A stretch of 64,000 nt of DNA from Nematopogon swammerdamellus (Eukaryota; Arthropoda; Insecta; Lepidoptera; Adelidae), in NCBI GenBank assembly GCA_946902875.1, contig OX336345.1, forward strand, positions 12,307,395 to 12,371,394, written 5' to 3'. Both the position numbers and the translations under genes were made by a program. The notes under the pieces are model-generated. The model ran no database searches. It was given only the letters and a program-made list of their open reading frames with translations, and had not been told where the DNA came from. Numbering within the stretch: the stretch's first letter is position 1; every line of letters begins with the position of its first letter. Positions 9,838 through 21,988 of this stretch are shown one piece after another.

Positions 9838-12800
9838 TTGATATAACTTTTCTCGACTTTTGTCAACTATTATTAACTTTTGTAAATTGTTTACAACTTT
9901 TGTCAGCTCTTGTCAACCATTGTAAATGTTTGTCAACTTTTCTCATGTTTTGCCAATTTCAGTCATCTTTTGTCAACTTTTATCGACTGTTGTCAAGTCT
10001 TGTCAATGTTTGTCAACCTTGGTAAACTTTTGTCAGCTTTCGTCAACATTTGTCAACTTTTGTCATCTTTTGTCAACTTTCATCGACTGTTGTCAACTCT
10101 TGTCAATGTTTGTCAACCGTGGTCAACTTTCGTCAACATTTGTCATCTTTTGTCAACTTTTATCGACTGTTGCCAATCTTTGTCAACCTTGGTCAACTTT
10201 CGTCAACATTTGTCATCTTTTGTCAACGTTTGTCAACTTTTGTCTATTTTTCTCGATTTTTGTGAAATTATAGCCACTTTCGTCATCTTTTATCAACTTT
10301 TCTCATCTTTTATCAACTTTTCTCATCTTTTGCCAACTTCTGTCACCTTTTGTCAACTTTTATCGACTGTTGTCAACTCTTGTCAAGTTTTGTAAACTTT
10401 TGAGAACTTTTATCAACTCTCGGTAACTTATGTCAACTCTTGTCAACTTTTGTCAACATTTGTCAACTTTTGTCAACTTTCGTCAACTTTTGTCAACTTT
10501 TGTCAACTTTCGTCAACGTTTGTCTACTTTTATGGCTTTTGTCGACTTTTGTTAACTTATAGCCACTTTCGTCATCTTTTGTCAATTTTTGCCAACTTCT
10601 ATTAGCTTTTGTAAAATTTTAACGAATGTTGTCAACTTTCGGAAATTTTTGTCAACTTTTGCCAACTTCTGTCACTTTTATGAACTTAGGCCAGCTTCCG
10701 TCAACTTTTGTCAACTTTCGTCATCTTTTGTCAACTTTTACTAACTTCTGTCAACTTTTAACAACTATTGTCAACTTTTGCCAAGTTCTGTCACTTTTAT
10801 GAACGTTTGTCAGCTTTCGTGAACTTTTGTCAACTCTTGTCAACGTTTGTCAACTTTCGTCAACTATTGTTAATTAATGTCAACTAAGTATTGTCAACTT
10901 TTTTCATATTTTGTCAACGTTTGTCAACTTATGTCAGCTGTTTGTCAACTTTCGTCAACTTTTCCCATCTTTTGTCCAGTTTGTCAACTTTCTTTAACTC
11001 TTGTCAACTTTAGTCAACTTATGTAAACTCTTGTCAACTTTTGTCAACTCCTTGTTAACGGAAGCTGACAAAAGTTCATAAAAGTGACAAAAGTTGACAA
11101 CAGTGGTTAAAATATGATAAAAGCTGACAAAAGCTGAGAGAAGTTGGCAAAAGTTGACAAAAGTAGACGAAAGTGGCTATAAGTTCACAAAAGTCGAGAA
11201 AATTATACAAAAGTTGACAAACGTTGACAAAAGATGACAAAATGTTAACGAAAGTTGACTAAGGTTGACAAACAACCACAAGAGTTGACAACAGTCGATA
11301 AAAGTTGACAAAAGGTGACAGAAGTTGGCAAAAGATGAGAAAAGTTGACAAAAGTTGACAAGAGTTGACATAAGTTACCGAGAGTTGACAAAAGTTCTCA
11401 AAAGTTTACAAAACTTGACAAGAGTTGACAACAGTCGATAAAAGTTGACAAAAGGTGACATAAGTTGGCAAAAGATAAGAAAAGTTGACAAAAGTTGACA
11501 AGAGTTGACATAAGTTACCGAGAGTTGACAAAAGTTCTCAAAAGTTTACAAAACTTGACAAGAGTTGACAACAGTCGATAAAAGTTGACAAAAGGTGACA
11601 GAAGTTGGCAAAAGATGAGAAAAGTTGACAAAAGTTGACAAGAGTTGACATAAGTTACCGAGAGTTGACAAAAGTTCTCAAAAGTTTACAAAACTTGACA
11701 AGAGTTGACAACAGTCGATAAAAGTTGACAAAAGGTGACAGAAGTTGGCAAAAGATAAGAAAAGTTGACAAAAGTTGACAAGAGTTGACATAAGTTACCG
11801 AGAGTTGACAAAAGTTCTCAAAAGTTTACAAAACTTGACAAGAGTTGACAACAGTCGATAAAAGTTGACAAAAGGTGACAGAAGTTGGCAAAAGATGAGA
11901 AAAGTTGACAAAAGTTGACAAGAGTTGACATAAGTTACCGAGAGTTGACAAAAGTTCTCAAAAGTTTACAAAACTTGACAAGAGTTGACAACAGTCGATA
12001 AAAGTTGACAAAAGGTGACAGAAGTTGGCAAAAGATAAGAAAAGTTGACAAAAGTTGACAAGAGTTTACATAAGTTACCGAGAGTTGGCGAAAGTTCTCA
12101 AAAGTTTACAAACTTGACAAGAGTTGACAACAGTCGATAAAAGTTGACAAAAGATGACAAAATTTGACAAATGTGGACGAAAGATGACAAAAGTTGACCA
12201 AGGTTGACAAACATTGACAAGAGTTGACAACAGTCGATAAAAGTTGACAAAAGATGACAAAAGTTGACAAATATTGACGAAAGTTGACAAAAGTTGACCA
12301 AGGTTGACAAATATTGACAAGAGTTGACAACAGTCGATAAAAGTTGACTAAAGGTGACAGAAGTGGGCAAAGATAAGAAAAGTTGACAAAAGTTGACAAG
12401 AGTTGACATAAGTTACCGAGAGTTGGCAAAAGTTCTCAAAAGTTTACAAAACTTGACAACAGTCGATAAAAGTTGACAAAAGGTGATAGAAGTTGGCAAA
12501 AGATGAGAAAAGTTGACAAAAGTTGACAAGAGTTGACATAAGTTACCGACAGTTGACAAAAGTTCTCAAAAGTTTACAAACTTGACAAGAGTTGACAACA
12601 GTCGATAAAAGTTGACAAAAGGTGACAGAAGTTGGCAAAAGATAAGAAAAGTTGACAAAAGTTGACAAGAGTTGACATAAGTTACCGAGAGTTGACAAAA
12701 GTTCTCAAAAGTTTACAAAACTTGACAAGAGTTGACAACAGTTGATAAAAGTTGACAAAAGGTGACAGAAGTTGGCAAAAGATGAGAAAAGTTGACAAAA

Positions 12801-13075
12801 GTTGACAAGAGTTGACATAAGTTACCGAGAGTTGACAAAAGTTCTCAAAAGTTTACAAAACTTGACAAGAGTTGACAACAGTCGATAAAAGTTGACAAAA
12901 GGTGACAGAAGTTGGCAAAAGATAAGAAAAGTTGACAAGAGTTGACAACAGTCGATAAAAGTTGACAAAATGTGACAGAAGTTGGCAAAAGATGAGAAAA
13001 GTTGACAAAAGTTGTCAACATTTGTCAAAAGTTAATATAAAGTGACAACAGTCGAAAAACGTTTGTAAACATTTT
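9838..13075. repeat. bipolar minisatellite of a 10-bp unit with phased A-tracts
   Basis: About 3.2 kb of near-perfect 10-bp units. To about 11056 the plus strand reads tttgtcaact; from there to the end it reads gttgacaaaa, the reverse complement. Each unit has one A/T tract of about four bases, so the tracts recur every helical turn. Variants recur in order, such as cagtcgataaaa and ggtgacagaag. The switch point is near 11050-11060. Confidence 0.95.
11331..12080 (-). repeat. 140-bp higher-order repeat inside the minisatellite
   Basis: The marker taagttaccg recurs at 11371, 11511, 11651, 11791, 11931 and 12071, exactly every 140 bp. Successive copies alternate between agatgaga and agataaga, which gives a 280-bp dimer. 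More irregular copies continue to about 12830. This shows unequal exchange or amplification in large blocks. Confidence 0.9.
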
Positions 13076-13236
13076 TTTGCATTCTAAAAGATCGCGGACT
13101 GTCCGTGGCGCATGCAACAAAAACAAACACGACCACTCGGACGCGGCACCCGCGACTGATTGTTTGCGACATTCGCTTCGGGGCCTTGTTGAGGCGTGCG
13201 TGTGTGTGAGTGCGTCGTTTCGATCGTTTTGTACGT

Positions 13237-13278
13237 AGTTTCCATACTGCTTTAGCCATATATATGCTGTGCCACTGG
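13237..13278 (-). repeat. 42-bp inverted repeat flanking the minisatellite, right
   Basis: agtttccatactgctttagc ... gtgccactgg mirrors 9608-9649. Inside it lies a 150-bp unique segment with GT-rich sequence (13083-13230). Confidence 0.85.
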
Positions 13279-13487
13279 CTTATAATATCGGCATCCGCTG
13301 CAACAACCGAGGCTAATGTATTCAGTTAGCGTCTGCAATGCCACACTGGGTGACACGTGTGCTTGCCTTCAAGATGTGACAGGGGAGGCAATTTCTGAGC
13401 AAATAAGTCAAAACAGTCAATAGCGAGCAAATGAAATAAAAAAATTATTACATATTGTTTTAAACACTTTGAGTTCAGTTTGAAAAC

Positions 13488-13672
13488 TATATTTTGATAA
13501 AGTCATATATATATAATATAGATAGGTATTAGTTTTACACAATCATACTTAGGTAAGTGTTTCAAAACCTAAATCAATTTGAATTTAGGTTTTGAAACAC
13601 TTACCTAAGCACCGAGATACCTTAGTATGATTGCGTAAAGCTAACCTATTAATATGACTTTATCAAAATATA
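13488..13672. mobile_element. 185-bp foldback MITE
   Basis: Outer arms tatattttgataaagtcata and complement, then a middle arm (tacacaatcatactta), then a long inner hairpin (ggtaagtgtttcaaaaccta). The right arm has a small insertion relative to the left. Confidence 0.8.
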
Positions 13673-13794
13673 TTGATGACAAAATATACTGCTGTTTACA
13701 CTGTCTGTAAAAAGTCAACTCTGTGTATGATTTATTTAGATGAAGGCTCAGATACAAAGCTGAGCGTTTCCAACTGAATCACTAACAGCGTGTC

Positions 13795-13938
13795 TACCGG
13801 CGTTACTCGTTTGCTAACTCACACAAACACTCGCAGATTTCAACCAATTGGCGGGGCGGGTGCTTTACCGAACGCTTTCTGATTGGTAGAGATCGATCAT
13901 TTCTCATACCCACATTGGCGAGTTTTATAACGCCGGTA
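13795..13938. mobile_element. 144-bp MITE, TACCGGCGTTA family, copy 1
   Basis: Inverted ends taccggcgtta / taacgccggta. Related over its whole 144 bp to the copy at 25866, including tttcaaccaat and ctgattggt. Confidence 0.75.
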
Positions 13939-14017
13939 CAGGGGCAGAACTTAATAAGTATATACGTACACGATAATAGTATAGGCACAGAGCAAAGCAT
14001 TATTACCTGCACTATAT

Positions 14018-14396
14018 AAGGTGTTTCGTTAGTCATGTCAAAAATTTCGGAAGGGTTACATACACACTCAAATAAACACTTTACGTAAAAAAAAACATTA
14101 TGTTTCCTAACAAAAAAATTAAAATCAAATAAGTAGCTGTAAAAACCAATCATGGTGACCTTGTGGCTTACTTACAACAAACAGCTGTTCTGCGTTTGAA
14201 CATAGTACGGTCATTGACCCCGTACACTGCAAGTTGCCTACTGTTACACACAGGCTAATGTTTAGGTAGCAAACATGTTTTGTTAAATTTCTCGAAAAGT
14301 TATGCTAAAAACATTTAATTTTTTTTTTGCGTAACGTGTTTGCGTAGTGTGTATGTAACCCTCCCGAAATTTTTGACATGACTAATGAAACACCTT
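14018..14396. mobile_element. 379-bp MITE, AAGGTGTTTCGTTAGTCATG family, copy 1
   Basis: Long inverted ends (aaggtgtttcgttagtcatg / catgactaatgaaacacctt) and TA-rich flanks. The interior matches the copy at 37337, with phrases such as gtagctgtaaaaaccaatca. Confidence 0.85.
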
Positions 14397-15330
14397 ATAT
14401 ATACAGAATGGCTGTACAAATAGAAACAATTTAACATATTTTGTTAAATTATGTAATATTATCCCTACCCATCTATTTCCTCCCAGTTGCAGCCTGGGGA
14501 TTTTCAAAAGGTGCTTAAAAGGCTCCTATCAGGCCCGCATGTCATTCGCAATGCTCGTGCATCACAGAATGTCCATGGGTATCGGTAGACACCTACTCTT
14601 AGGTGAAATGATGCCCCATGTCGCGTTTTCCATAAAACAATGTATATGTCAATAGGGAAACGTTGGAAGTTTTTTAATAGAGAAATATTGGTATTCACGT
14701 ACGTCAAGTTATTCCAGCACGTGCTCTATGTTTACGCAACATGTTGCGATAGCTAACAGGAACTTCCGCGAGTGCTGAATCTCTGTTCCAATGTTGGCTT
14801 TGCGTGATTTTACTCTTACATTTTTTTTTCTCTTCATAAATATTTCATCTTGCGCTTTCGTAGCTTGATTTATTTATTTAGATCAGTGCTCTTCTTTCAC
14901 CAGCTCCGGTTAAGTCTAGTTGAACAGTTATTCGTCGGTTAAAGTAACTTTTCTCGTACATTTGACATTAGTTAGCTAGCAGATACATTTAAGCCAAAGG
15001 TGGTGAAATCGGGCGTAGTAGGTACAATGATAGTCGTAGATTGACTTTCTTAGCAAGTTTAGAAGACATTTTCTAAATAAATACTATGTACATAAATTTT
15101 TTTACAATTCAAATGAAATCTATCTGTCTGTCTGTTTTTAGACGAAGCTACATACCTAACGAATTAATAATAGAAACACAACAGAATTTCACACAAAAAG
15201 TTTTCACCCAGTACTTACATCACCCGGCATACTATGAATAAACATTACTCAACACATCGCATTAACATAATATGAGAGAATATTATTATGTGATACTATG
15301 AATAAAATACCATGACGTTCGAGTATTTTT

Positions 15331-15466
15331 AATTATTTCTAATATTATCTCAAAATGTACACTTATGTATGTTATGATTCGTGGTAAAATCGGTATTTGC
15401 TTCGGTATTTTTGATAACCGAATTAGAAGCGAGCGAAGCCGCAGGCAAAATCCAGTAACATTATAA
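15331..15466 (+). repeat. Helitron-like relic
   Basis: Ends agcgaagccgcaggcaaaat. Only the tail is recognisable. Confidence 0.4.
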
Positions 15467-15505
15467 ATTCAAGGTTTGGCGAATATAATATTCTTATAAC
15501 TCGAG

Positions 15506-15562
15506 AACGACTCAAGCTATATAAACTCTGTTTTCTGGTGAAAACAGAATTTAAATAGCTTG
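15506..15562. repeat. 57-bp hairpin
   Basis: ctcaagctat...ctgttttc tggt gaaaacag...atagcttgag: a strong stem with a 4-base loop and small internal mismatches. Confidence 0.7.
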
Positions 15563-17379
15563 AGTTTATGCACTCTAACATAGGTATCTCCGTGTTGTTG
15601 AAAGCTTTATAACATCAAGCTAGGCACCACGAAGCTGCACGCATCTAGCGAACGAAGGACTTGACTGCTCAAAGAGTCTAGATCCAGGCAAGACCTTGGC
15701 GTTTACATACGAGATATTATATAATTTCATAACTGTGCCACTACTTACTTAAGTTATATTGAACTTAATAACAGCATATGGTACCTACCTCCATTCCATT
15801 TAGATATAAAACTCAAATAGGTACTTTGAAATATTTAAGAGATTACCACAAAACACAAAAAAAATCAGAATGTCATTCCGTGCGTCGTATTCATTGTTAT
15901 AATTTTTTCCTTAGAGTGTTTTGTTTAAAAAATCCCCTTGCTTCCTCCTCACGTCTTGTACCTACTATTGCAACTAGCTAACCTAACCTAGCTCAAAAAA
16001 CTTGAACCAAAAAACTAAGCTTTTGGGTAGCCAGCAATAAATTAAAAGGTCCTTTCGACCTTACGTATGGAAGATTGATTGAATCACGAGCAAATTCGAA
16101 AAATTAGAAGTTGTAACAGTCGCCAACAATATATATGATTGGAATTTTATAAAGCAAAGCAAGGGCCAAAAAACCTCAAATCCCTTAGTGGATTTCATCA
16201 GGACTTTAAAATCTCGTTATCTCTTTGACTAGGAGAAACATTATATGAACCATAAAACATAATTCATGCTTATTACAGTTATGTTCATATAGCAAAAAAT
16301 CAAACCAAATATCATGCAAGTACTTACATTTTCATATTCATATGTACGTAATTGAAGTAAACAAAATGTTTAACCTTCTTTATGGTAAATGAACGTTGTA
16401 AAATTTTCTTTTACCAACTCTTTATTAACAATTTCTTACATAACATTCTTACTGTTTAAAATTAAACAATGTGTCACCTCTCGCTTTTTTCACGCACGTT
16501 AAATTTCGCCCTCACACACGAGATGGTTGTATATACATATAGATACTCTTATATTGGATTCGTTAAACTGCTATCACCGAAATTTCCATCTACATGAATA
16601 ATGCAATAACTTCATGGAACAAGGCAGGTGTTGAAAACTGAAAACGTAAGCGTTTGTTTGGGCGGTCCAGTTAAAATATTCACTACAATTCTATTCGCTC
16701 TGTAACACAGTTGTGCGGCATGAATTTTATTATTTTTAGGGTTTCATAGTCTTACTATGCTTGCAAGAAAGGAACGGCTGCTGAGTCCGCTGCATGCGAT
16801 CATGAACGTTATCAGTATCACTTTCAGCTTTTCGTGATTAAAATTTTTGGTTGCTCGTCCGTAGTCTCGGAAATCTCCTACGTTTTTAGTAATCATACCT
16901 ATCTTACGAGTCATGTGCTGGTACTTGCAACCCTCACTCCGATTGTACATTGCAAAAGTTTGACTGGATGAAAATATATTCCACACTGAGTCCGCATTCT
17001 ACACCACAGAAAAGAGCTTGATGAAGAATATTATGAGTGTCAAGTGTTGAGTGAAGTGGAGTCAGGACTGTAGCACGTTGTCTTCAGTCCATTGGGCAAC
17101 GTGACGTTGTAACCATATGTACGAGTATATGCACATTTGTTTCGTATCACTGGAAATTTTACGTTGTTTATAAAGCTGCTGCTGCCGTTTTCCTGGAATC
17201 CTACCTTTACCTTTAAAATGTACCGGAAATGTGAATTCCAAAGAATCCCCAACAGTGTCCGCACCGCCTCTCGGATAAACAATGGCTTCCCCCCAAAAAC
17301 CGTCGGCGACAAGTTGTCACGAAGTTTACGGAAGTTGTTGATTCTGGATCGGGTCCAGCGGTTTTGGGTCACGCAGTAA

Positions 17380-17636
17380 AATTGTTTGCGGCGGCGGGTT
17401 CTAGGTACTTCTTTATTAAATTAGTCCGCTTTCGCACGAGTGAACAGGGGGAATTAAATTTGTAGCACGCGACGAAAAATCGGTGAAGTGGGCGCTGCTC
17501 GTTCGCTTCTCGCTTCGGAATATTCTGAAAAAGTCTCCGGTAGCCTCGGGCGCTGCGCCTGGAGATTTAATTTTGTTATGAACACTATTATTGCACAGTA
17601 TTGTCGTGTCAAACTAGCTGGACCGGTAAGTTTCAT
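17380..17636 (+). other. GC-richer block ending in a splice-donor-like site
   Basis: After AT-rich DNA, composition rises (gtagcacgcgacgaaaaatc, gtgggcgctgctcgttcgct) and the block ends ctggaccg|gtaagtttc. It could be a 5' non-coding exon of an unseen gene, but no coding frame, TATA box or acceptor partner is recognised. Confidence 0.2.
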
Positions 17637-18508
17637 ACCATCTCCTTAAACTTAATAAAGACTGCTTATGGAAAACTTTCTCTAATAACTCTTCACTACC
17701 GTGAGAGCTTGCTAGTAAGTGCCAGCTTTCGCGCTAGAGTTCGTAACCCAGGTGTGCAGTATTTTAGTTAAGATTTTCAAAGAAAGTACATGTGACGAAT
17801 GTGCGATGATGTAGAAAATTACTAAGAAAATTACTATTACTACGATGATGTAGAAAACCATTGTGAAGATACCTGCACAAAAACCATGCTAACACTTTGG
17901 CTATACTATAACTAACCTTAACTGGAAGACATTTAACGATACGAACGATATTCTGCGATAAATTCACCTCTTAAGGCAAAAACAATTATAATACAAAACA
18001 ACTCTATAGGCCTCAAATTAAAGTGTATTCATTCAATTTCTTGGTACATAGATATAAGTTTATCCACGGATAACACGTAATATCTAACTAAGGGGTTCCC
18101 TGAGTTTTGACATTTCAACCCCCATATTCAGAGTGGCGACAAACTATGCCTATGTCACCATTCATCCGCGAGATTCGCGGCGATTCCACATTTCGCACCC
18201 TTCCAAAAAGATTTCCGCACGTTCTATCTAAAAAAAGAGGTGCGTGAAAATTGGTACATGTCCCGCGAGTCGCTTTATCCCTCACGGTTGTCCTCTGAAC
18301 AATCGCGTCACTCAGAGCTCTTGTATTCAAGACTCGCGCCGGCTGTTGATGTGTGACGTCTTGGAAGAATGCTGGCACGCGCACTCAAGAACTACAACTT
18401 GAACTAACCCTCGTCTGCGCAGTGCTACAGAGGAAACTCTAGTTCAACTCGACCCATGCCCCTAAACCTCGCCCATGTATTGCCCTTCTGATTTATAATG
18501 CTGTAAAA

Positions 18509-18831
18509 CAGTGGTGCGCATACTTTTTTCTATGAAAATCTACCTACAAAAACTAAAAACGTTGTGAGATCAACACTTGTACGAAATAATTTGTAGTAAT
18601 TTTTGTTTGAATTGAAAACTATGTTCATTTCATCCTTTATACCTATTTGTTACTATTGCGGTCCTTGTGGAAGACGACACCACCCTGAAAATATTAAGTC
18701 ACATCAAATATTATGAATTCTTTGATGTTTCTACGAGTCACTTACTTCTTGCTCCACATATTTTCAGCGATCGACCTAAAAGCCTCTTGCGATCGACCGG
18801 TCGATCGCGATCGACCCTTTCGGCACCACTG
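18509..18831. mobile_element. non-autonomous hAT-type element
   Basis: Ends are CAGTGGTGC...GGCACCACTG. The 8-bp flanks are ctgtaaaa (18501-18508) and ctgtacaa (18832-18839), seven of eight matching, as hAT elements make. The right subterminal region repeats gatcgacc. No transposase is present. Confidence 0.75.
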
Positions 18832-19457
18832 CTGTACAACATTTCCAAATCAAAACTTAGTTTACACAAATTGTAGAGCAATGAGAGTACTATTAAGGCG
18901 TCATTGTACAACTGAAATTGACGTCCACACTTTGGAACTGAATCGTTACGAAAAATAATCCTGGAGAAATTCTCCAGAATGGAGAATATAGGTAAGTAGA
19001 AAGAAGAAACATAATGTACGTACATCACCAAATTAACAAAATAATCTATGAAAAAAAACTTTTCCTGTAATGCACAATGTGTCTTGTTTCTTGGGTAAAT
19101 ATTTTAACACTTTTGTTTAACACACACACAAAAAACAGTTTCTGTAGTGCAGTATAGTTTGCAAACACGCCCCGAGGACCCCACGGGGCGTGTCTTCCGA
19201 CTCACATGACACGAGACCGGAATACTGAATGTTGAGATATTCGCGGATTATTGTTTCGTGATTTATTTCAGTCGAGTTTGTATCATATTTTGAGTCTAGA
19301 AGCTTGCTTTTCTGGCCCATATTTTGAGCATAAATTACGGACATATGTAGCTTCACCGTGTATAAGCAAACACATTCTTACAAAACATCATATGAAATGG
19401 AGGACAAGAACTTCGTAGCCATACGTTTGAAATTCTAATGTGGATTTAATTTAAGCC

Positions 19458-19823
19458 TCGCCTCGGTAGCTCAAAGGTGCGGTCGGGCTACTGTCAATCG
19501 TGCTCATAAGCAGACCTGGGCGCAGTCAGTGATTTGATGGGTGACCGCGCAACCGTTGAAGGCTGACCGTGGTTCTGATTCCACGTAAAACGGTAGGTCC
19601 CTTCCCTTCTTACCTTACTAGGTGGTAGGGTTTAACCCGCCCGGGTTGAAACCACCGTTCTGAAGAAAACTATTTATATGTAGTTTTCTTCCAGCCCAGT
19701 GTAGCCGGCACGACCGAAGGGAAGCACTGACATGGCACCTAGTTCACCAAGGTGTTATGGGCTGACATTACGGTTGTAGTAGGTGATGTAGCCAACCTTT
19801 TCAGTTTCCATAATTAAAAAAAA
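19458..19823 (+). mobile_element. 5S/tRNA-headed SINE, copy 3
   Basis: Full-length type I: A-box-like ggtagctcaaagg, 5S-like cagtcagtgatttgatgggt and gaccgc, B-box-like ggttctgattcc, shared core, body, and A-rich tail. Confidence 0.8.
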
Positions 19824-20461
19824 AAAGTACCCACCCATAGATACGCACCAACGAGGATAGTTTTTCTACAAAACCTACTAGAAATAATTTGCACTTCGAA
19901 TATTCGCTTGTACGAGTGTCGCTCGTAAGTTTAAATTTAAGTCGAGCGGAGCCACGATCGCAGGTTGATGTAATATTGACGAGTGTCGATGGCTGATCCA
20001 TGATTGCTTACCAACAAATTGATCTGTATCACATATAAAGCCATAAAGTCACCGTTGGTTTCTAACAACTAGGCCTACGTAAACGTGGAAAGGGAAATCC
20101 AATTTTCTTTTCAGAGGTTCCTCATGAGCCCGCAGGAAGCCGCAATCTCGCGCACGCCCCGGGCGTTTATTTGTAACAAAACACATGCAAATGGCATCCG
20201 GATCAAAGTCTTCGATCTGAAGGTTCAGCCATTCCCACTGGGCTTGGAAGTGCGAATGTATGTTTTTTTTAAATTCACGCTCCATATTTTTGCATAATAT
20301 GGGTGTTCATTCATAGATTCTATTATTTCAGATGTTTTAAATTGTTAAAATAGTGAGCTTTTTGGTTTTAACGTTTCTGTTGCAAATTATATTTTGAAGA
20401 AAATTTTCTGATATGTTTAGAAATGCTTGTTATAAGTATTAAAAACACTATTATATATTAT

Positions 20462-20926
20462 GAAGAAAAACCGATCAAGTGCGAGTTGGACGGGTAATTT
20501 GTTTTACTTTGGAGTTTGCATTATAATCACACAAAGTTTGACGCTTATATGTATAAGTAATCGTTTTTACTATAGAGCAAAAACAAAACAAAAATTTAAA
20601 ATAAAACACGTTTCTTATATGGGGATCTTTTTTAGGGTTCCGTATCCGTTGTACTAAGCCTACGCCGTCTGTCTGTCTGTCTGTCCGAGGGCTGCATCTC
20701 TTGAATATAGCCTGTATGTAGCCCGTTGAGAATATATGTTATTATGGCCGATATAACAACAAATAATAAAAATAAGAAAAAGTAAAAAGTGTATGCGCGC
20801 CATCTACCGAAAACAGTACGAAGCATTTCATAAAACACGCCATAGATGGCGTGAGTGGCGCAGACCATGACATGGCGATACGGAACCCTTGGTGCGCAAA
20901 TTCGACTCGCACTTGGCTGGTTTTTT
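20462..20926. repeat. two 'GGCCAAGTGCGAGT' element fragments, head to head
   Basis: Plus-oriented start (aaaccgatcaagtgcgag) at 20462. From 20631 to 20926 it is the minus-oriented end, with agggttccgtatcc, ctgtctgtctgtctgtccg and the start tcgcacttggctggtttttt. The gccatagatggcgtg palindromic region is kept. Confidence 0.65.
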
Positions 20927-21108
20927 TATTATTTGTTAGGATATGCGCAGTAATATAATAAATAACACACATTCAACCAGCTAGCTATTACGGTTCAAAA
21001 GATACAGCCCTCGGACGGACAGTTCAGGCGGCGCGGCGCGGCGGCGCGGCGGCGGCGCGCGTAGACTTAGTAAAGGCCTCCTTACATGTACGGAGACCTA
21101 AAAAAACA
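20927..21108 (+). repeat. 'GGCCAAGTGCGAGT' fragment with (CGG/CGCGG)n expansion
   Basis: tattacggttcaaaagatac is followed by a GC-rich run cggcgcggcgcggcggcgcg (21026-21060) where other copies have GACGG repeats, then tagacttagtaaagg and an A-rich end. Confidence 0.6.
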
Positions 21109-21249
21109 TAACCTTTTCATAAACAATTTTCAATTTTGTTGTATTCCGCTTTTTACGTGGTTATACTTTTTTTTTTCACTCGGATAAATTATCAAGAAAA
21201 TAATAGACGGTGCGTCTAATAAGATATTATAAACATCCAAAGTTACCTA

Positions 21250-21475
21250 GGTCGGTAAAACTGTAGGTCCCTTCCCTTCTTACCTTACTAGGTGGTAGGG
21301 TGCAACCCGCCCGGGTTGGTTGGTACCACCGCACTGGATTTCCGTCCGTTCAGTGTAGCCGACTTGAAATGAAGGGAAGCACTGACATGACACCTATTTC
21401 ACCCGGTGTTATGGGCTGACATCACGGATCTTGTAGGTGATGTAGCCAACCGTGTCAGTATCAATATGTATAAAA
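21250..21475 (+). mobile_element. core-sharing SINE fragment
   Basis: Starts in the core (aaactgtaggtccctt) and runs through the body to gtgtcagtatcaatatg. Head and tail are missing. Confidence 0.7.
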
Positions 21476-21496
21476 ATAACATTGAATCTGTTACTT

Positions 21497-21643
21497 AGGC
21501 CCACTTGCACCAACACGAATTTAACTATAAACCAGTTTAACTCGTTAAGCTAGCACCCGTTGTATGTGGGAACCGCGTTTAAACCGCGTTTAAATCCATA
21601 ACTCGCTACTTAACTCTAAACCCGTGTTGGTGCAAGTGGGCCT
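21497..21643. mobile_element. 147-bp MITE with AGGCCCACTTGCACCAACACG ends
   Basis: Inverted ends match over about 21 bp. The interior repeats gtttaa and is partly palindromic. A decayed relative of one end appears at 26287 (gcccacttgcacaaac). Confidence 0.8.
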
Positions 21644-21988
21644 TAGTCCCTAACCCGAATAGAAGACTGATAAAGAGAAAAACAAGGCTCATATCTACGG
21701 TATTTCGGACAAAGTTTTGACCGATTTCTCAAGAAAGTAATACACTGTATTTGTAAAAAAAATAGATTTGACTATGTTATTCATTGTTCATTGGTAATAA
21801 GAAAACATATTTTATTTGAGAACGCCATCTGTTAGCAGACTGGGACAGACAAGATCTCAGATTGTAGCCAACCTGACAAAATGATTGTTGAACAAAAGGG
21901 AGAAGAGAAGAGAAAACACTTTCTCCTTAGCTACAAGACTTGACATAAGGTTCCATAGATGGCGCTCATACTGAATTCATGCTTGGAG

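Larger units (their letters stand above)
14646..18500. other. no recognised gene
   Basis: Mostly AT-rich. Overlapping ORFs of 110 and 80 codons at 17040-17379 lie on opposite strands over a somewhat GC-richer stretch; I recognise no domain. The frame at 18115-18384 (89 codons) is likewise unrecognised. Confidence 0.4.

Noticed and set aside
9910..13028. Long ORFs with repeating Ser-Thr-Phe-Val-Asn and Cys-Gln-Leu-Leu
   Set aside because: They are translations of a 10-bp repeat, which reads open in several frames at once. No start context, splice site or codon bias supports a protein.
9838..13075. CRISPR-like regular repeats
   Set aside because: The units are contiguous with no unique spacers, and the DNA is eukaryotic. 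It is a minisatellite.
17040..17379. Opposing ORFs of 110 and 80 codons
   Set aside because: They overlap on opposite strands and match no family I know. Kept only as an unassigned stretch.
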